64,000 nt of DNA from Danxiaibacter flavus (GTDB lineage Bacteria > Bacteroidota > Bacteroidia > Chitinophagales > Chitinophagaceae): contig NZ_JAULBC010000002.1 in NCBI RefSeq assembly GCF_041060425.1, forward strand, positions 434,001 through 498,000, read 5' to 3'. Position 1 is the stretch's first letter; every line of letters begins with the position of its first letter. Shown here piece after piece: positions 1 to 7,854 of this stretch. Position numbers and translations under genes: made by a program. The notes under the pieces were generated by a model. That model did no database searches. It worked only from the letters and a program-made list of their open reading frames with translations, and was not told the DNA's origin.

Positions 1-656
1 CCCACACAAAAGATATACATTACATAGTAGAGATAGTTGATATCCCTTACGGTAAAGTATACAAATATGTTGTAGAAGAACATTACAAGTATTATCCCGA
101 TGTAGATGCCGAAAAGGAAGTCATCCCGGCCAAGATCTGCCTGAACATTTTCGTGAGAACCTACATAGGTAGGTATGATTATTTGACCATGACTTTTTAT
201 TTTCAGATAAAAAGTTTTGGTAGTGTTTTTAGGCACTTTTACAAAGAATGTAGGGTTTTGGTTGTTATAGGTTTGTTTGCTTATCAAAACCTGGTTTCCG
301 GAATGAATCGCTTTTGTGATAGAATCGTCCTGGTAATAGAGATCTACATAATTCAGCTGGGAATTATGCACATAAATCATCAGTTCCGATTTTGAAGTAG
401 TATTGGTTACTGAAAATTTCAACCAGAAAGCCGAGTTTGAAATTCCTTTATTGGGAACGCGTCCTTCAACCGGGGTCCAATTATTGGAATTCATCACATA
501 GTTAAAACCGGCTGTATCCGCTTTATCTTCAAACAAAGAAATGTGTTGGCTATTGATCAAAACCGTGCTTTTCTCATTCAGAGAAAGTGCATCGGGGGCT
601 GCGTGCAGAAGTATGGTGAAAAGCTGTAAAACAATTAAGCTGACAAATTTCTTCAT
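1..656 (-). CDS. 7TMR-DISM-type membrane sensor, N-terminal part (runs off the left edge)
   Basis: Reading leftward from the ATG at 656 gives an open frame of about 218 codons to the window edge. It starts with a signal peptide (MKKFVSLIVLQLFTILLHAA). About 150 residues follow that resemble the periplasmic 7TMR-DISMED2 sensory domain, including WTPVEGRVPNKG and SAFWLKFSVTN. Near residue 190 come the first hydrophobic segments (FGIYIGIILVMFFYNIFVYF), as expected for the seven-helix DISM membrane domain. In this family the cytoplasmic end is usually a histidine kinase, cyclase or adenylate-sensing output; that part is outside the window. The start ATG overlaps the stop of the upstream acyltransferase-like gene (ATGA), so the two are probably translationally coupled. 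The family call is from sequence pattern only. Confidence 0.8.
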   Translation of the reverse strand, partial: MKKFVSLIVLQLFTILLHAAPDALSLNEKSTVLINSQHISLFEDKADTAGFNYVMNSNNWTPVEGRVPNKGISNSAFWLKFSVTNTTSKSELMIYVHNSQLNYVDLYYQDDSITKAIHSGNQVLISKQTYNNQNPTFFVKVPKNTTKTFYLKIKSHGQIIIPTYVGSHENVQADLGRDDFLFGIYIGIILVMFFYNIFVYFTVRDINYLYYVMYIFCV

Positions 657-1414
657 GTTGTAGCAAAATGGGATTCTAACGGCAAGTTAAGTACACTTGC
701 CGAATTTACGCGCAAATCATAATTTACAATGATTTCGCCTTTGGGTCCTTTTTCAATGGCTGTCTGAACGGGTCGGTTTCTCATATCGAGTATTCTTTCC
801 CTGTCTTCTTCATTTGCACCTTCTAAATCTGCCGGATCTTCAATTATCAGCGCGGTCGCAAGCAAATCTTCTTTTGGATAATAGAAAGTACCATTTATTC
901 CAAGTTTTTTTATGATGCGAAAACCAACACGCATACAGTTTTTATAAGTGGCTTGTGAGGCAAATGCAAACAAACTTCCCAATCTTAACTGTTCAATAAT
1001 TGCGACTCCCACTCTTCCAAGAAAAATACTTCCAATGCCAAATCCTGCCACCTCACGGGAGTTCCACAATCCACAGAACTCGGCAGTGCGGCCAGGTATC
1101 TTAGCCTTTACGTAGTCAAAAATAGATGTATCAAGATCATCGATGGCAGTCTCGATAGGTAACGGCAACTGGCCACTCGCAATTTGAATGCGGGCGCCAC
1201 CCATTACTTTTCCAAGCTCTGCAGACTCCACCATTACGATAAAAGTATAAGGTTCATTCATCCAGTCAAGGCTGGCAGATGTTACCTGTGTAACGCCGTA
1301 TGCTTCCAGGATTTTACGGTGCCCCTGAATATACCTCATGGTGTCATCCGGATTTTCATCAGCTCTGAATATCCGGATATCTACAGTCATTCTGCTATCC
1401 TTGTCCTGCACCAT
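653..1414 (-). CDS. GNAT-fold acyltransferase-like protein (N-acyl amino acid / autoinducer synthase-like)
   Basis: 253 residues, no signal peptide or membrane segment. The order of elements resembles the LuxI/FeeM branch of the GNAT superfamily: an N-terminal helix region; a strand around residues 58-78 (FIVMVES, then GGARIQ, like the G-x-R-L strand); EFCGLWNSREVAG near 112-124, in the place of the WE(L/x)SR strand; and a C-terminal helix ATYKNCMRVGFRIIKKLG. Such enzymes join an acyl chain to an amino acid or lactone precursor. The gene lies 10 bp after the E1-like gene and overlaps the sensor start by 4 bp, so all three are probably one operon. Which acyl group or acceptor is used cannot be seen. 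A second in-frame ATG eight codons later is an alternative start. Assignment to GNAT is fairly likely; assignment to signal synthesis is inference. Confidence 0.6.
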   Translation of the reverse strand: MVQDKDSRMTVDIRIFRADENPDDTMRYIQGHRKILEAYGVTQVTSASLDWMNEPYTFIVMVESAELGKVMGGARIQIASGQLPLPIETAIDDLDTSIFDYVKAKIPGRTAEFCGLWNSREVAGFGIGSIFLGRVGVAIIEQLRLGSLFAFASQATYKNCMRVGFRIIKKLGINGTFYYPKEDLLATALIIEDPADLEGANEEDRERILDMRNRPVQTAIEKGPKGEIIVNYDLRVNSASVLNLPLESHFATT

Positions 1415-1424
1415 TTCTTGTATA

Positions 1425-2492
1425 TTACTGTTTGTTTGTCACGATATCATCCACGTCAATGTAAAACCTACCTGAAGGAACATCTTCTCCCAAACTGATC
1501 TTCCTGCATACGTGGGCTGCGTTAGCGCCGCCAGCCAAAACAGAGGAAGCCAATTGAGGCCATGTTGAAATTGTTTTTCCAATTTCGCCCAGCGATTTTT
1601 TCAACCCTTGAGATATTTGCTCTACGCCAACGATAGCAGCCGTGAGCTGAAATCTTTCATGCGGTTGTAAATTCTCCAGGTTAGTTAGGGATTCTTCAGG
1701 AATTCTGCCATGGAACAGGGCACGGTCTGGTTGCAGATCAAAGCGTTCTATATCCAGCATGCCACGATCACTGGTATCCATAATTACAGGAATACCATGC
1801 TTTCGTGCAAAGAAACGTAAAGATATTTTCATTTCAAGGCTGTCGCACTCATCAATTATCACATCGAGCTTGCCATTTTTCAAAAAGAACTCTTCAATAT
1901 TGTCGATCGTTAAGCCTTCTTCAAATGTCGTTACGTTGAGAAAAGGATCTATTTCAGCTATTTCCCGTGCTACTATGTTTACCTTCAATTCCCCGATGTT
2001 ATGAACGCCTGCGCGTATCCTGTTCAGGTTGCTTAGATCAAGCGTATCAAAGTCTGCAATGCGCAGTTCACCAAAACTCCTTTCCATCGCCAGCGTAAGT
2101 GCAACCGATTGCCCTACTGACATTCCAACTACACCTATCTTTTTGCCGGAAAGATTTTCCCTGTCCTCATCCGTTATTTTGTATTTATTGCGATTTGTTC
2201 TCAGTATAGAAAATTCCTGTTCGTCCAGCAAATGAACCATTCGTTCAGACCAGGGATAATAGACCCACACGCCATAATCCTTTTCCTCTAGTCCTGCAAG
2301 CTCGTTGCTAACCAGTTGGTCAATATCACCGGGTGACAGTTTTTGAGAGGGATTGGCAGTTTTAACAAACTCTTTCAGTTGAGACCGGATGCCGTCGAAT
2401 ATTTTAATGTAAGGTTTCTCCCGTAAAAGCAGCTCATATTGTTCATCTTCATTACTTTTCCTTCTTCTGTAAAAAACTGGTAAAATTTGCAC
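1425..2492 (-). CDS. E1-like/ThiF-family adenylating protein (Rv1355c-like)
   Basis: 355 residues with a GTG start; no ATG occurs in frame until residue 85. The central domain carries the E1/MoeB/ThiF nucleotide-binding signatures: glycine loop GVVGMSVGQS at 120-129, ADFDTLDLSNLNR at 146-158 with Arg158, Lys170 in the helix after it, and Asp214 in IIDECDS. The C-terminal stretch TWPQLASSVLAGGANAA at 310-326 also matches the family. ThiF-family proteins adenylate the C-terminus of ubiquitin-like proteins or other carboxylates. No CxxC zinc pairs are present, and no obvious catalytic cysteine follows the adenylation core, so it may adenylate without forming a thioester. The 110-residue N-terminal extension is unassigned. 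It is first gene of the operon with the acyltransferase-like gene and the sensor. No ubiquitin-like substrate is encoded nearby. Confidence 0.75.
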   Translation of the reverse strand: MQILPVFYRRRKSNEDEQYELLLREKPYIKIFDGIRSQLKEFVKTANPSQKLSPGDIDQLVSNELAGLEEKDYGVWVYYPWSERMVHLLDEQEFSILRTNRNKYKITDEDRENLSGKKIGVVGMSVGQSVALTLAMERSFGELRIADFDTLDLSNLNRIRAGVHNIGELKVNIVAREIAEIDPFLNVTTFEEGLTIDNIEEFFLKNGKLDVIIDECDSLEMKISLRFFARKHGIPVIMDTSDRGMLDIERFDLQPDRALFHGRIPEESLTNLENLQPHERFQLTAAIVGVEQISQGLKKSLGEIGKTISTWPQLASSVLAGGANAAHVCRKISLGEDVPSGRFYIDVDDIVTNKQ

Positions 2493-2516
2493 GGATAGTA
2501 GTAATTTTGTGGTATA

Positions 2517-2524
2517 TATATTTG
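2517..2524 (+). promoter_or_regulatory. Possible -7 box (TATATTTG) for the response regulator gene
   Basis: Exact match to the Bacteroidota -7 consensus TAnnTTTG, about 80 bp before the ATG at 2605. No TTTG is found at the expected 19-21 bp upstream spacing, so support is partial. Confidence 0.35.
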
Positions 2525-2552
2525 TGAAAATAAGATATAATTAATTAGCGAA

Positions 2553-2560
2553 CAAATATA
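2553..2560 (-). promoter_or_regulatory. Possible -7 box (TATATTTG) for the E1-like/acyltransferase/sensor operon
   Basis: On the minus strand this is TATATTTG, about 60 bp before the GTG start at 2492. A TTTG lies 22 bp further upstream (2583-2586), close to the expected -33 position. It faces the rightward box at 2517-2524, so the two predicted transcripts would overlap at their 5' ends. Confidence 0.4.
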
Positions 2561-2604
2561 ACCAGCATTCAAAAATCCTTTTCAAAAAATAGGCTCCAGA
2601 CAGA

Positions 2605-3060
2605 ATGATAACAGTTTTATATATTGATGATGAGCCGCATAATTTAATAGCATTCAAAGCAGCATTTAGAAGAACTTTTCGCGTTTTTACTGCAGAATCT
2701 GCAGAAGAGGCGAGAAAAATATTAGAGGCTGAGGGGGAGATACATGTTATTTTGAGCGATCAACGCATGCCCAAAATGACAGGTATAGAATTTTTTGAAT
2801 CTATTATTAGTCGCTATCCAGATCCTATCAGAATCCTCATCACAGGCTACACTGATATTAACGCAGTGATTGATGCCATTAACCGTGGCCAGGTATATAA
2901 GTATCTGACCAAACCATGGAACGAAGATGACATCCGTAACTATGTTGAAAAAGCCTACGAAGTTTACAGGCTTCGAAAAGAAAATATTGAACTTACCGAC
3001 CAGTTACTGGACGCTAATAAAAAGCTGGAATTTCTTGCCCGCCAAAATTTATTGTCATAA
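2605..3060 (+). CDS. Single-domain response regulator with C-terminal coiled coil
   Basis: 151 residues. An almost complete receiver domain covers residues 1-125. The acidic pair is Asp8/Asp9, the phosphoacceptor is Asp52 in SDQRMP, the switch residue is Thr80 (LITGYTD) and the conserved Lys is Lys103 (LTKPW). This YKYLTKPW form is typical of receivers of the RpfG/HD-GYP type, but no output domain follows. The last 25 residues form a heptad-like helix (ENIELTDQLLDANKKLEFL) that could dimerise or bind a partner. It is divergent from the operon ending in the 7TMR-DISM sensor, which makes it a candidate partner for that sensor. Confidence 0.85.
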   Translation: MITVLYIDDEPHNLIAFKAAFRRTFRVFTAESAEEARKILEAEGEIHVILSDQRMPKMTGIEFFESIISRYPDPIRILITGYTDINAVIDAINRGQVYKYLTKPWNEDDIRNYVEKAYEVYRLRKENIELTDQLLDANKKLEFLARQNLLS

Positions 3061-3155
3061 CCTTTATTATACTGCAGCCTTGTCATAGAGGTAATATTTT
3101 TGTCATATTCACGGAGGTGGATAAGTCATTTAATCAGTATATACCGATTTGGAGT

Positions 3156-3163
3156 TATTTTTG
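3156..3163 (+). promoter_or_regulatory. Possible -7 box (TATTTTTG) before thioredoxin
   Basis: Exact TAnnTTTG match ending 31 bp before the thioredoxin ATG. A second exact match lies at 3095-3102. Neither has a clear TTTG at -33. Confidence 0.35.
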
Positions 3164-3194
3164 ACCACTAATTAATAATTAAAACAAACATATT

Positions 3195-3512
3195 ATGGCT
3201 TTAGAATTAACAGATGCCAACTTTCAAAATACAGTGATTGAAAGCGATAAATTAACAGTAGTGGATTTTTGGGCTGAGTGGTGTGGACCTTGCCGTGCAA
3301 TAGGTCCGGTTATCGAGGATTTAGCAAAAGAATACGATGGTAAGATAAACGTTGGTAAAGTAAATGTTGACCATAATCCAAACCTGAGTTTAAATTATGG
3401 TATTACATCTATTCCTGCCATTTTATTCATAAAAGGTGGCCAGGTAGTTGACAAACAAATAGGTGCTGTTCCTAAGTCAATGCTTGAGAAGAAAATTCAG
3501 GCTCACCTGTAA
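3195..3512 (+). CDS. trxA: Thioredoxin
   Basis: 105 residues, the normal length for thioredoxin. The active site is WCGPC, with Cys30 and Cys33, and the cis-proline is Pro74 in SIPAILF. Asp24 lies in the VDFWAEW strand as in classical thioredoxins. It has no signal peptide, so it is a cytosolic disulfide reductase working with thioredoxin reductase. It stands alone between two apparent promoter boxes and a strong intrinsic terminator, so it is probably monocistronic. Confidence 0.95.
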   Translation: MALELTDANFQNTVIESDKLTVVDFWAEWCGPCRAIGPVIEDLAKEYDGKINVGKVNVDHNPNLSLNYGITSIPAILFIKGGQVVDKQIGAVPKSMLEKKIQAHL

Positions 3513-3534
3513 GATATTCAGTGGGTTAGTTACA

Positions 3535-3560
3535 GGCTCCGTTAAACGGAGCCTTTTTTT
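3535..3560 (+). terminator. Rho-independent terminator after trxA
   Basis: Stem GGCTCCG/CGGAGCC with a TTAAA loop, followed by seven T residues, 22 bp after the trxA stop codon. Confidence 0.9.
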
Positions 3561-3589
3561 GTGCATGTACTTTACCACTGAATCACTTT

Positions 3590-3728
3590 TTAACCACAGA
3601 GGTAATGGAGTTGTTTTCACAGAGGACGCAGGTTTACATTCCCCGCCGGACACATTTGGTTTGCCCCCATTTTCAATTGTCCCCGCCTGAATGACGTCAG
3701 TCGGGCAGGAATTTTCAATTTTCAATTG
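3590..3728. repeat. Composite intergenic repeat, copy A
   Basis: It begins with two degenerate units of the AACCACAGAGG / CACAGAGGACGCAG type. It ends with an element bounded by TTTCAATT arms (3670-3728) whose core is CCTGAATGA...CAGTCGGGCAGGAA. The same two parts in the same order recur at 7404-7912, where the first part is amplified into an 82-bp tandem array. Confidence 0.6.
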
Positions 3729-3790
3729 AAAAAAGCCTTCCTTGCAATAGTGTCTATCGCTTACTTTTACTATCACAACCACCACTAAAC

Positions 3791-4474
3791 ATGCATATCC
3801 ACTACATTCAACATGCACCTTTTGAAGGACTTGGTTTTATAGAGGAATGGCTTCAACACAAGGGCCATACCGTTAGTTCCACACAAGTCTGGGAAAGCCA
3901 GGATTTTCCATCGCTCAATTCAATTGACGGCCTTATTTTGATGGGAGGCCCGATGAGCGTGAATGATGAGCATCATCTTGCCTGGCTAAGTACCGAAAAA
4001 AAGTTTCTTACAGATTGCATAGATGCCGGAAAGAACATATTGGGTATTTGCCTGGGTGCCCAACTTATTGCCAGTTGTCTTGGCGCACCAATTTCAAAAA
4101 GTACGTTCACGGAAATCGGCTGGTTCGATATAACTATAGAATCTTCTCTCGGCAGATGGATGAATGCCCCTGCACCACATAAATTAAAGGTTTTTCACTG
4201 GCATGGCGAGACATTCGAAATTCCGGAAGATGCGATACTTCATGCTTCATCTGATGGCTGCAGCAACCAGCTTTTTACTTATGGAGAAAATATCGCGGGA
4301 CTGCAATTTCATCCTGAAATGACTACAAGAGATATCGCAACCATGTTTGAATTTGGAGAAGATGAAATCGTTGAAGGAAGATACATTCAGCAGGTTAATG
4401 AAATAACGCAAATACCCGGAAACTATGAAGCCTGCCATGCGTTTTTAAGTGCGATATTGCAGAAACTGTTCTGA
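3791..4474 (+). CDS. Class I glutamine amidotransferase (GMP synthase-like GATase1)
   Basis: 227 residues forming a single GATase1 domain. The nucleophile elbow is GICLGAQLI with Cys87, and the other triad members are His174 and Glu176 in LQFHPEM. An oxyanion region MGGPMSVND lies near residues 51-59. Enzymes of this type release ammonia from glutamine, or act as gamma-glutamyl hydrolases or transferases. No synthetase subunit lies next to it, so the acceptor cannot be named. It is flanked by repeat-rich spacers and looks monocistronic. Confidence 0.85.
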   Translation: MHIHYIQHAPFEGLGFIEEWLQHKGHTVSSTQVWESQDFPSLNSIDGLILMGGPMSVNDEHHLAWLSTEKKFLTDCIDAGKNILGICLGAQLIASCLGAPISKSTFTEIGWFDITIESSLGRWMNAPAPHKLKVFHWHGETFEIPEDAILHASSDGCSNQLFTYGENIAGLQFHPEMTTRDIATMFEFGEDEIVEGRYIQQVNEITQIPGNYEACHAFLSAILQKLF

Positions 4475-4478
4475 AAAA

Positions 4479-4715
4479 TGTACGATGTTAGATGTACGAT
4501 GTAAGATGTATGCCGATGTCTAATGCCGGGTTTTCTGATGTCTGATCTTTTCCGGTGTAGCAGTTAAATTAAACACTGCACACATCCAACATTGTATAGC
4601 TACATTTTACATCGTACACCGTACATCTTACATTTCCTTATGCCTCATACCTCCTACCTGATCCCTGACGCACTGTATTCCAGGCTGATTGCTGACTGCT
4701 GATAGCTGATAGCTG
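4479..4715. repeat. Intergenic repeat cluster (GTACGATGTAAGATGTAC family and GCTGATAGCTGATAGC family)
   Basis: Forward copies of the ATGTACGATGTTAGATGTAC motif at 4479-4510 face inverted copies (ACATCGTACACCGTACATC) at 4601-4631, giving a long imperfect hairpin. A separate run of GCTGATAGC copies lies at 4690-4715. Both families recur elsewhere in the window. No coding potential is seen. Confidence 0.7.
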
Positions 4716-4718
4716 CCC

Positions 4719-4937
4719 TCACCACACAATCTCCCACTTTCCCTCTTTATCCTTTGCATAGGAAAGGCCGTTACTCATAACATGCACTTCACGACCGGAT
4801 TTGTCTGTGATCATTTTTTGTTCATAAACCCGCACACCGTTATTTTCTCTTGTGAGATAATTGATCAATGCTGGCAAAGTGGGTGTAATATCATGCAGCC
4901 ACTCTCCTTCACTTTCTTTTACAAATGCCTGGCTCAT
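4719..4937 (-). CDS. Small conserved-looking hypothetical protein
   Basis: 72 residues, no signal peptide or membrane helix. The composition is that of a compact soluble protein (begins MSQAFVKESEGEWLHDITPT, ends KEGKWEIVW), with alternating charged and aromatic residues. The ATG is preceded by an A-rich stretch and the frame ends just outside the neighbouring repeats. I do not recognise a named family. The absence of repeat-derived sequence and its normal codon use argue that it is a real gene. Confidence 0.6.
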   Translation of the reverse strand: MSQAFVKESEGEWLHDITPTLPALINYLTRENNGVRVYEQKMITDKSGREVHVMSNGLSYAKDKEGKWEIVW

Positions 4938-4952
4938 AGCGGAAATTTTTGA

Positions 4953-5150
4953 AGAAGCTCAAAGCTTAAAGCCTAAACCTTAAAGAGAAAGCTTAGAGCT
5001 TAAAGCCTAAAGCTTAAAACTGGTTTAGTCTTCTAAAGATGTGATTCGTTATATAAATATATTGCATCTCCTGATCCTTTCCTTAATTTCAATAAACCGA
5101 AAACGTTCCAGGTCTGTCGACTCAATGCTTTAGGCTTTAGGCTTTGAGCT
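4953..5150. repeat. Intergenic repeats of the AAGCTTAAAGCCTAAAGC family
   Basis: Direct copies of AAAGCTTAAAGCCTAAA-like units fill 4953-5022. Inverted copies (GCTTTAGGCTTTAGGCTTTGAGC) lie at 5130-5150, so the two ends could pair. A related forward/inverted pair surrounds the spacer at 50490-50645. Confidence 0.65.
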
Positions 5151-5152
5151 TA

Positions 5153-7351
5153 CTAAAGTCTCAACAGCCCCATCTTATACAGCCCATTCACCGGTTTATT
5201 ATCCCAGAATAGCTCAAAATCTTCGAGACCGGCAGCTTCATAGTTTTCTTTTACTTCCTGCAGCGTGTAAGTTTTAAGATTATTGACAGATAGCTTTGAA
5301 AGCATATCTGCCAACCACAAACCTTGCTGTTGGTCAACCTTAATATTCAGCATTTCCCGTCTTCCTTGAAAAGTAAGTGAAGCCATCTCCCACTGATTAC
5401 CTTTTTTCGATTTGGTAAAACTTTCTACCTGCGGATCTTTCCCTACCCATACAACTTTTGATGTGGGTTTTGCGGATAAATATTCCTGTTCTTCCAATGC
5501 TTTAATTATATAATCCGGTGCAACACTCGTCTTGGGTACTTTAAACTCAAACCATTTTTGCAGCGGGTAATCAAAACATGCACCGTGCATATAATTAAGG
5601 AGCGACTTCTTCAGCCCGTAACTAAAACTGTCGTGATCCGCCCCTGTTGGATCCACATGTACCACATCATTGTTAGCAAATGTGCCGATTGCATCGGATT
5701 CCCTCTTCACGCCAAATTTTTCAGGCTCCAGACCAACCGGACTGTGCGCCGTCATAGCGAACTGATGCCAGAAAGCAGACTGCAGCACACCCGCCTGAAA
5801 CATTTGACGAACCATTTCCAGTGAATCAATTGTTTCCTGCGCAGTTTGCGTGGGAAATCCATACATCAGGTATGCATGCACCATAATGCCAGCCTCGGTA
5901 AAGTTCTTATTCACCTTCGCCACCTGGGCAACGGTGATGCCTTTTTGTATTAATTGCAGTAAGCGATCCGACGCCACTTCCAGTCCACCTGAAACTGCAA
6001 TACAGCCGGATGTTTTGAGCAACTGGCACAGATCACGCGTAAAACTTTTCTCGAACCGGATATTTGTCCACCAGCTCACATTCAGTTTTCTCCTGATTAT
6101 CTCCAATGCAAGCGCACGCATTAAAGCAGGCGGCGCTGCTTCATCCACAAAGTGAAAACCGTTCTGGCCGGTTTGTGCAATAATTTCCTCCATTCTATCA
6201 CACAACAACTGCGCCGTTATTGGCTCGTAGAGCCTGATATAATCCAGGGAAATATCGCAGAAAGTGCACTTACCCCAATAGCAACCGTGCGCCATGGTAA
6301 GTTTATTCCAACGCCCATCGCTCCACAAACTATGCATGGGATTGACGACTTCGATTGCAGACACATACCGGTCCAGCCAAAAATCGTTGTAATCAGGCGT
6401 TCCTACCTGCCCTTGTTTATAATCACTGCATGATTTGTTATCTATATAGGTAACTACCCCATCCTTCAGTACAAATGTTCTTTTCAGCTCCTGCTGCTCT
6501 TTTTGTCCTGATAAGTGCAATACCAGGTTTTCCATCGGTGCCTCGCCATCATCCAATGTAATAAAATCGACAAACTCAAATACGCGGGCATCACTCAACG
6601 AACGGAGCTCAGTGTTTGGAAACCCTCCTCCCATTGCCACTTTTGTATGCGGATGATGCTGTTTAATCCATTGACCGCAACGCAACCCGGCATAAAGATT
6701 TCCGGGAAACGGAACCGAGATTGCTACAAGCGAAGGCTTTAGATCTGCAACATGCTGTTCCAGGATATCGATCATTAACTGATCGATAAAAGTGTATTCC
6801 TTTTGTAAGGCATCATGCAACTCATCAAAACTGTTGGCACTACGGCTAAGTCTTTCTGCATACCTGCTTAATCCAAAGTGAGGATCAATGCATTCTGTAA
6901 TAAAATCAGAAAGATCTTCCAGGTACATCGTTGCCAGGTGTTTGGCTTTATCCTGGGTACCCATTGTACCAAAAGCGTGGGACAAATCATCCAATTGTTG
7001 AAAGCGCGAAGCCTCCGGAAGAAAATTTCTCTTGCAGATAAGATGAGCCAATGTTGGATTCTTACCCTGCAAAAAAAGAATTACATCATCAACGGTTTGA
7101 ATATAATCGTCCTGAAGAGCGATAATTCGCTGGATGTTTTCAGAATGCGCTGCACTGTTGGTCGAAGCCTCTTTGAACGCCCTGACCAGTCCCCGACTGG
7201 AAAATAACGCCAGTGTAACTTCAATACCCAGATCAGCCTGGAAAGAGCTGATATTCTTTGTATTTAAAAATCCCTTCAGATAAGCTGTCGCCGGATAAGG
7301 CGTATTTAACTGCGTAAAAGGTGGTGTTATAAGAAAAACCGGAGTGCTCAA
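5153..7351 (-). CDS. B12-binding-domain radical SAM protein with CX4CX2C motif
   Basis: About 732 residues. The first 300 residues fit the B12-binding fold found in this class: STPVFLITPPF at the start, then LVAISVPFPG, VAMGGGFPN and DFITLDDGEAP. The radical SAM domain follows, with its [4Fe-4S] cysteines at about 357, 362 and 365 (GCYWGKCTFCD). This is CX4CX2C instead of the canonical CX3CX2C. The C-terminal 200 residues are unassigned. The frame is open upstream to 7408, but that part enters the 82-bp repeat array. A TATTTTTG box lies about 20 bp upstream of the TTG near 7351, so I take that TTG as the start (uncertain by a few codons). The reaction is unknown; methylation or another carbon-radical chemistry is likely. 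Confidence 0.8.
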   Translation of the reverse strand: MSTPVFLITPPFTQLNTPYPATAYLKGFLNTKNISSFQADLGIEVTLALFSSRGLVRAFKEASTNSAAHSENIQRIIALQDDYIQTVDDVILFLQGKNPTLAHLICKRNFLPEASRFQQLDDLSHAFGTMGTQDKAKHLATMYLEDLSDFITECIDPHFGLSRYAERLSRSANSFDELHDALQKEYTFIDQLMIDILEQHVADLKPSLVAISVPFPGNLYAGLRCGQWIKQHHPHTKVAMGGGFPNTELRSLSDARVFEFVDFITLDDGEAPMENLVLHLSGQKEQQELKRTFVLKDGVVTYIDNKSCSDYKQGQVGTPDYNDFWLDRYVSAIEVVNPMHSLWSDGRWNKLTMAHGCYWGKCTFCDISLDYIRLYEPITAQLLCDRMEEIIAQTGQNGFHFVDEAAPPALMRALALEIIRRKLNVSWWTNIRFEKSFTRDLCQLLKTSGCIAVSGGLEVASDRLLQLIQKGITVAQVAKVNKNFTEAGIMVHAYLMYGFPTQTAQETIDSLEMVRQMFQAGVLQSAFWHQFAMTAHSPVGLEPEKFGVKRESDAIGTFANNDVVHVDPTGADHDSFSYGLKKSLLNYMHGACFDYPLQKWFEFKVPKTSVAPDYIIKALEEQEYLSAKPTSKVVWVGKDPQVESFTKSKKGNQWEMASLTFQGRREMLNIKVDQQQGLWLADMLSKLSVNNLKTYTLQEVKENYEAAGLEDFELFWDNKPVNGLYKMGLLRL

Positions 7352-7403
7352 AAGAAACTGTTTAAGCTGCAAAAATAGTAATTCTACCACTAAGACCTGA
7401 ATG

Positions 7404-7841
7404 CGCAAAGCGGCACAAAGGATTTAACCACGGAGGCACAGCGACAGGGCGAAACACTAAGCTTTTTGCCACGAAGACTGGAAGGCGCAAAGGGGCACAA
7501 AGGATTTAACCACGGAGGCATGGCGACAGAGCGAAACACTAAGTTTTTTGCCACGACGGCGGGAAGGCGCAAAGAAGCACAAAGGATTCAACCACGGAGG
7601 CACGGCGACAGGGCGAAACACTAAGCTTTTTGCCACGAAGGCGGGAAGTCGCAAAGAAGCACAAAGGATTTAACCACGGAGGCATGGCGACAGAGCGAAA
7701 CACTAAGCTTTTTGCCACGAAGGCAGGAAGTTGCAAAGAAGCACAAAGGATTTAACCACGGAGGCATGGCGACAGAGCGAAACGCTAAGTTTTTTGCCAC
7801 GAAGGCGGGAAGGCGCAAAGGGGGCACAAAGAGTTTAGCCC
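7404..7841. repeat. 82-bp tandem repeat, five full copies plus a partial
   Basis: Units begin CGCAAAGnnGCACAAAGGAT and contain TTTAACCACGGAGGCA and TTTTTGCCACGAAGGCGGG. Successive units start 82 bp apart and differ at only a few positions. The sixth copy stops after about 30 bp. Because 82 is not a multiple of three, one family of short open frames appears shifted on the minus strand; I regard these as by-products. The motif resembles the ACCACGGAGG/CACGAAGG intergenic repeats scattered in many environmental genomes. Confidence 0.9.
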
Positions 7842-7854
7842 TAAATTGAAAGAA

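Noticed and set aside
3477..3818. A 113-codon minus-strand frame across the trxA terminator and composite repeat
   Set aside because: It is antisense to the end of trxA, runs through the terminator and repeats, and has no recognisable domain.
7352..7408. An N-terminal extension of the radical SAM protein to a TTG at 7408
   Set aside because: The extra residues are unlike the family start, the codons run into the repeat array, and a likely -7 box lies inside them.
7390..7827. Overlapping minus-strand open frames of 60-68 codons starting like MRLPAFVAK
   Set aside because: They follow the 82-bp repeat period and shift frame with each copy because 82 is not divisible by three. They reflect the repeat, not a protein family.
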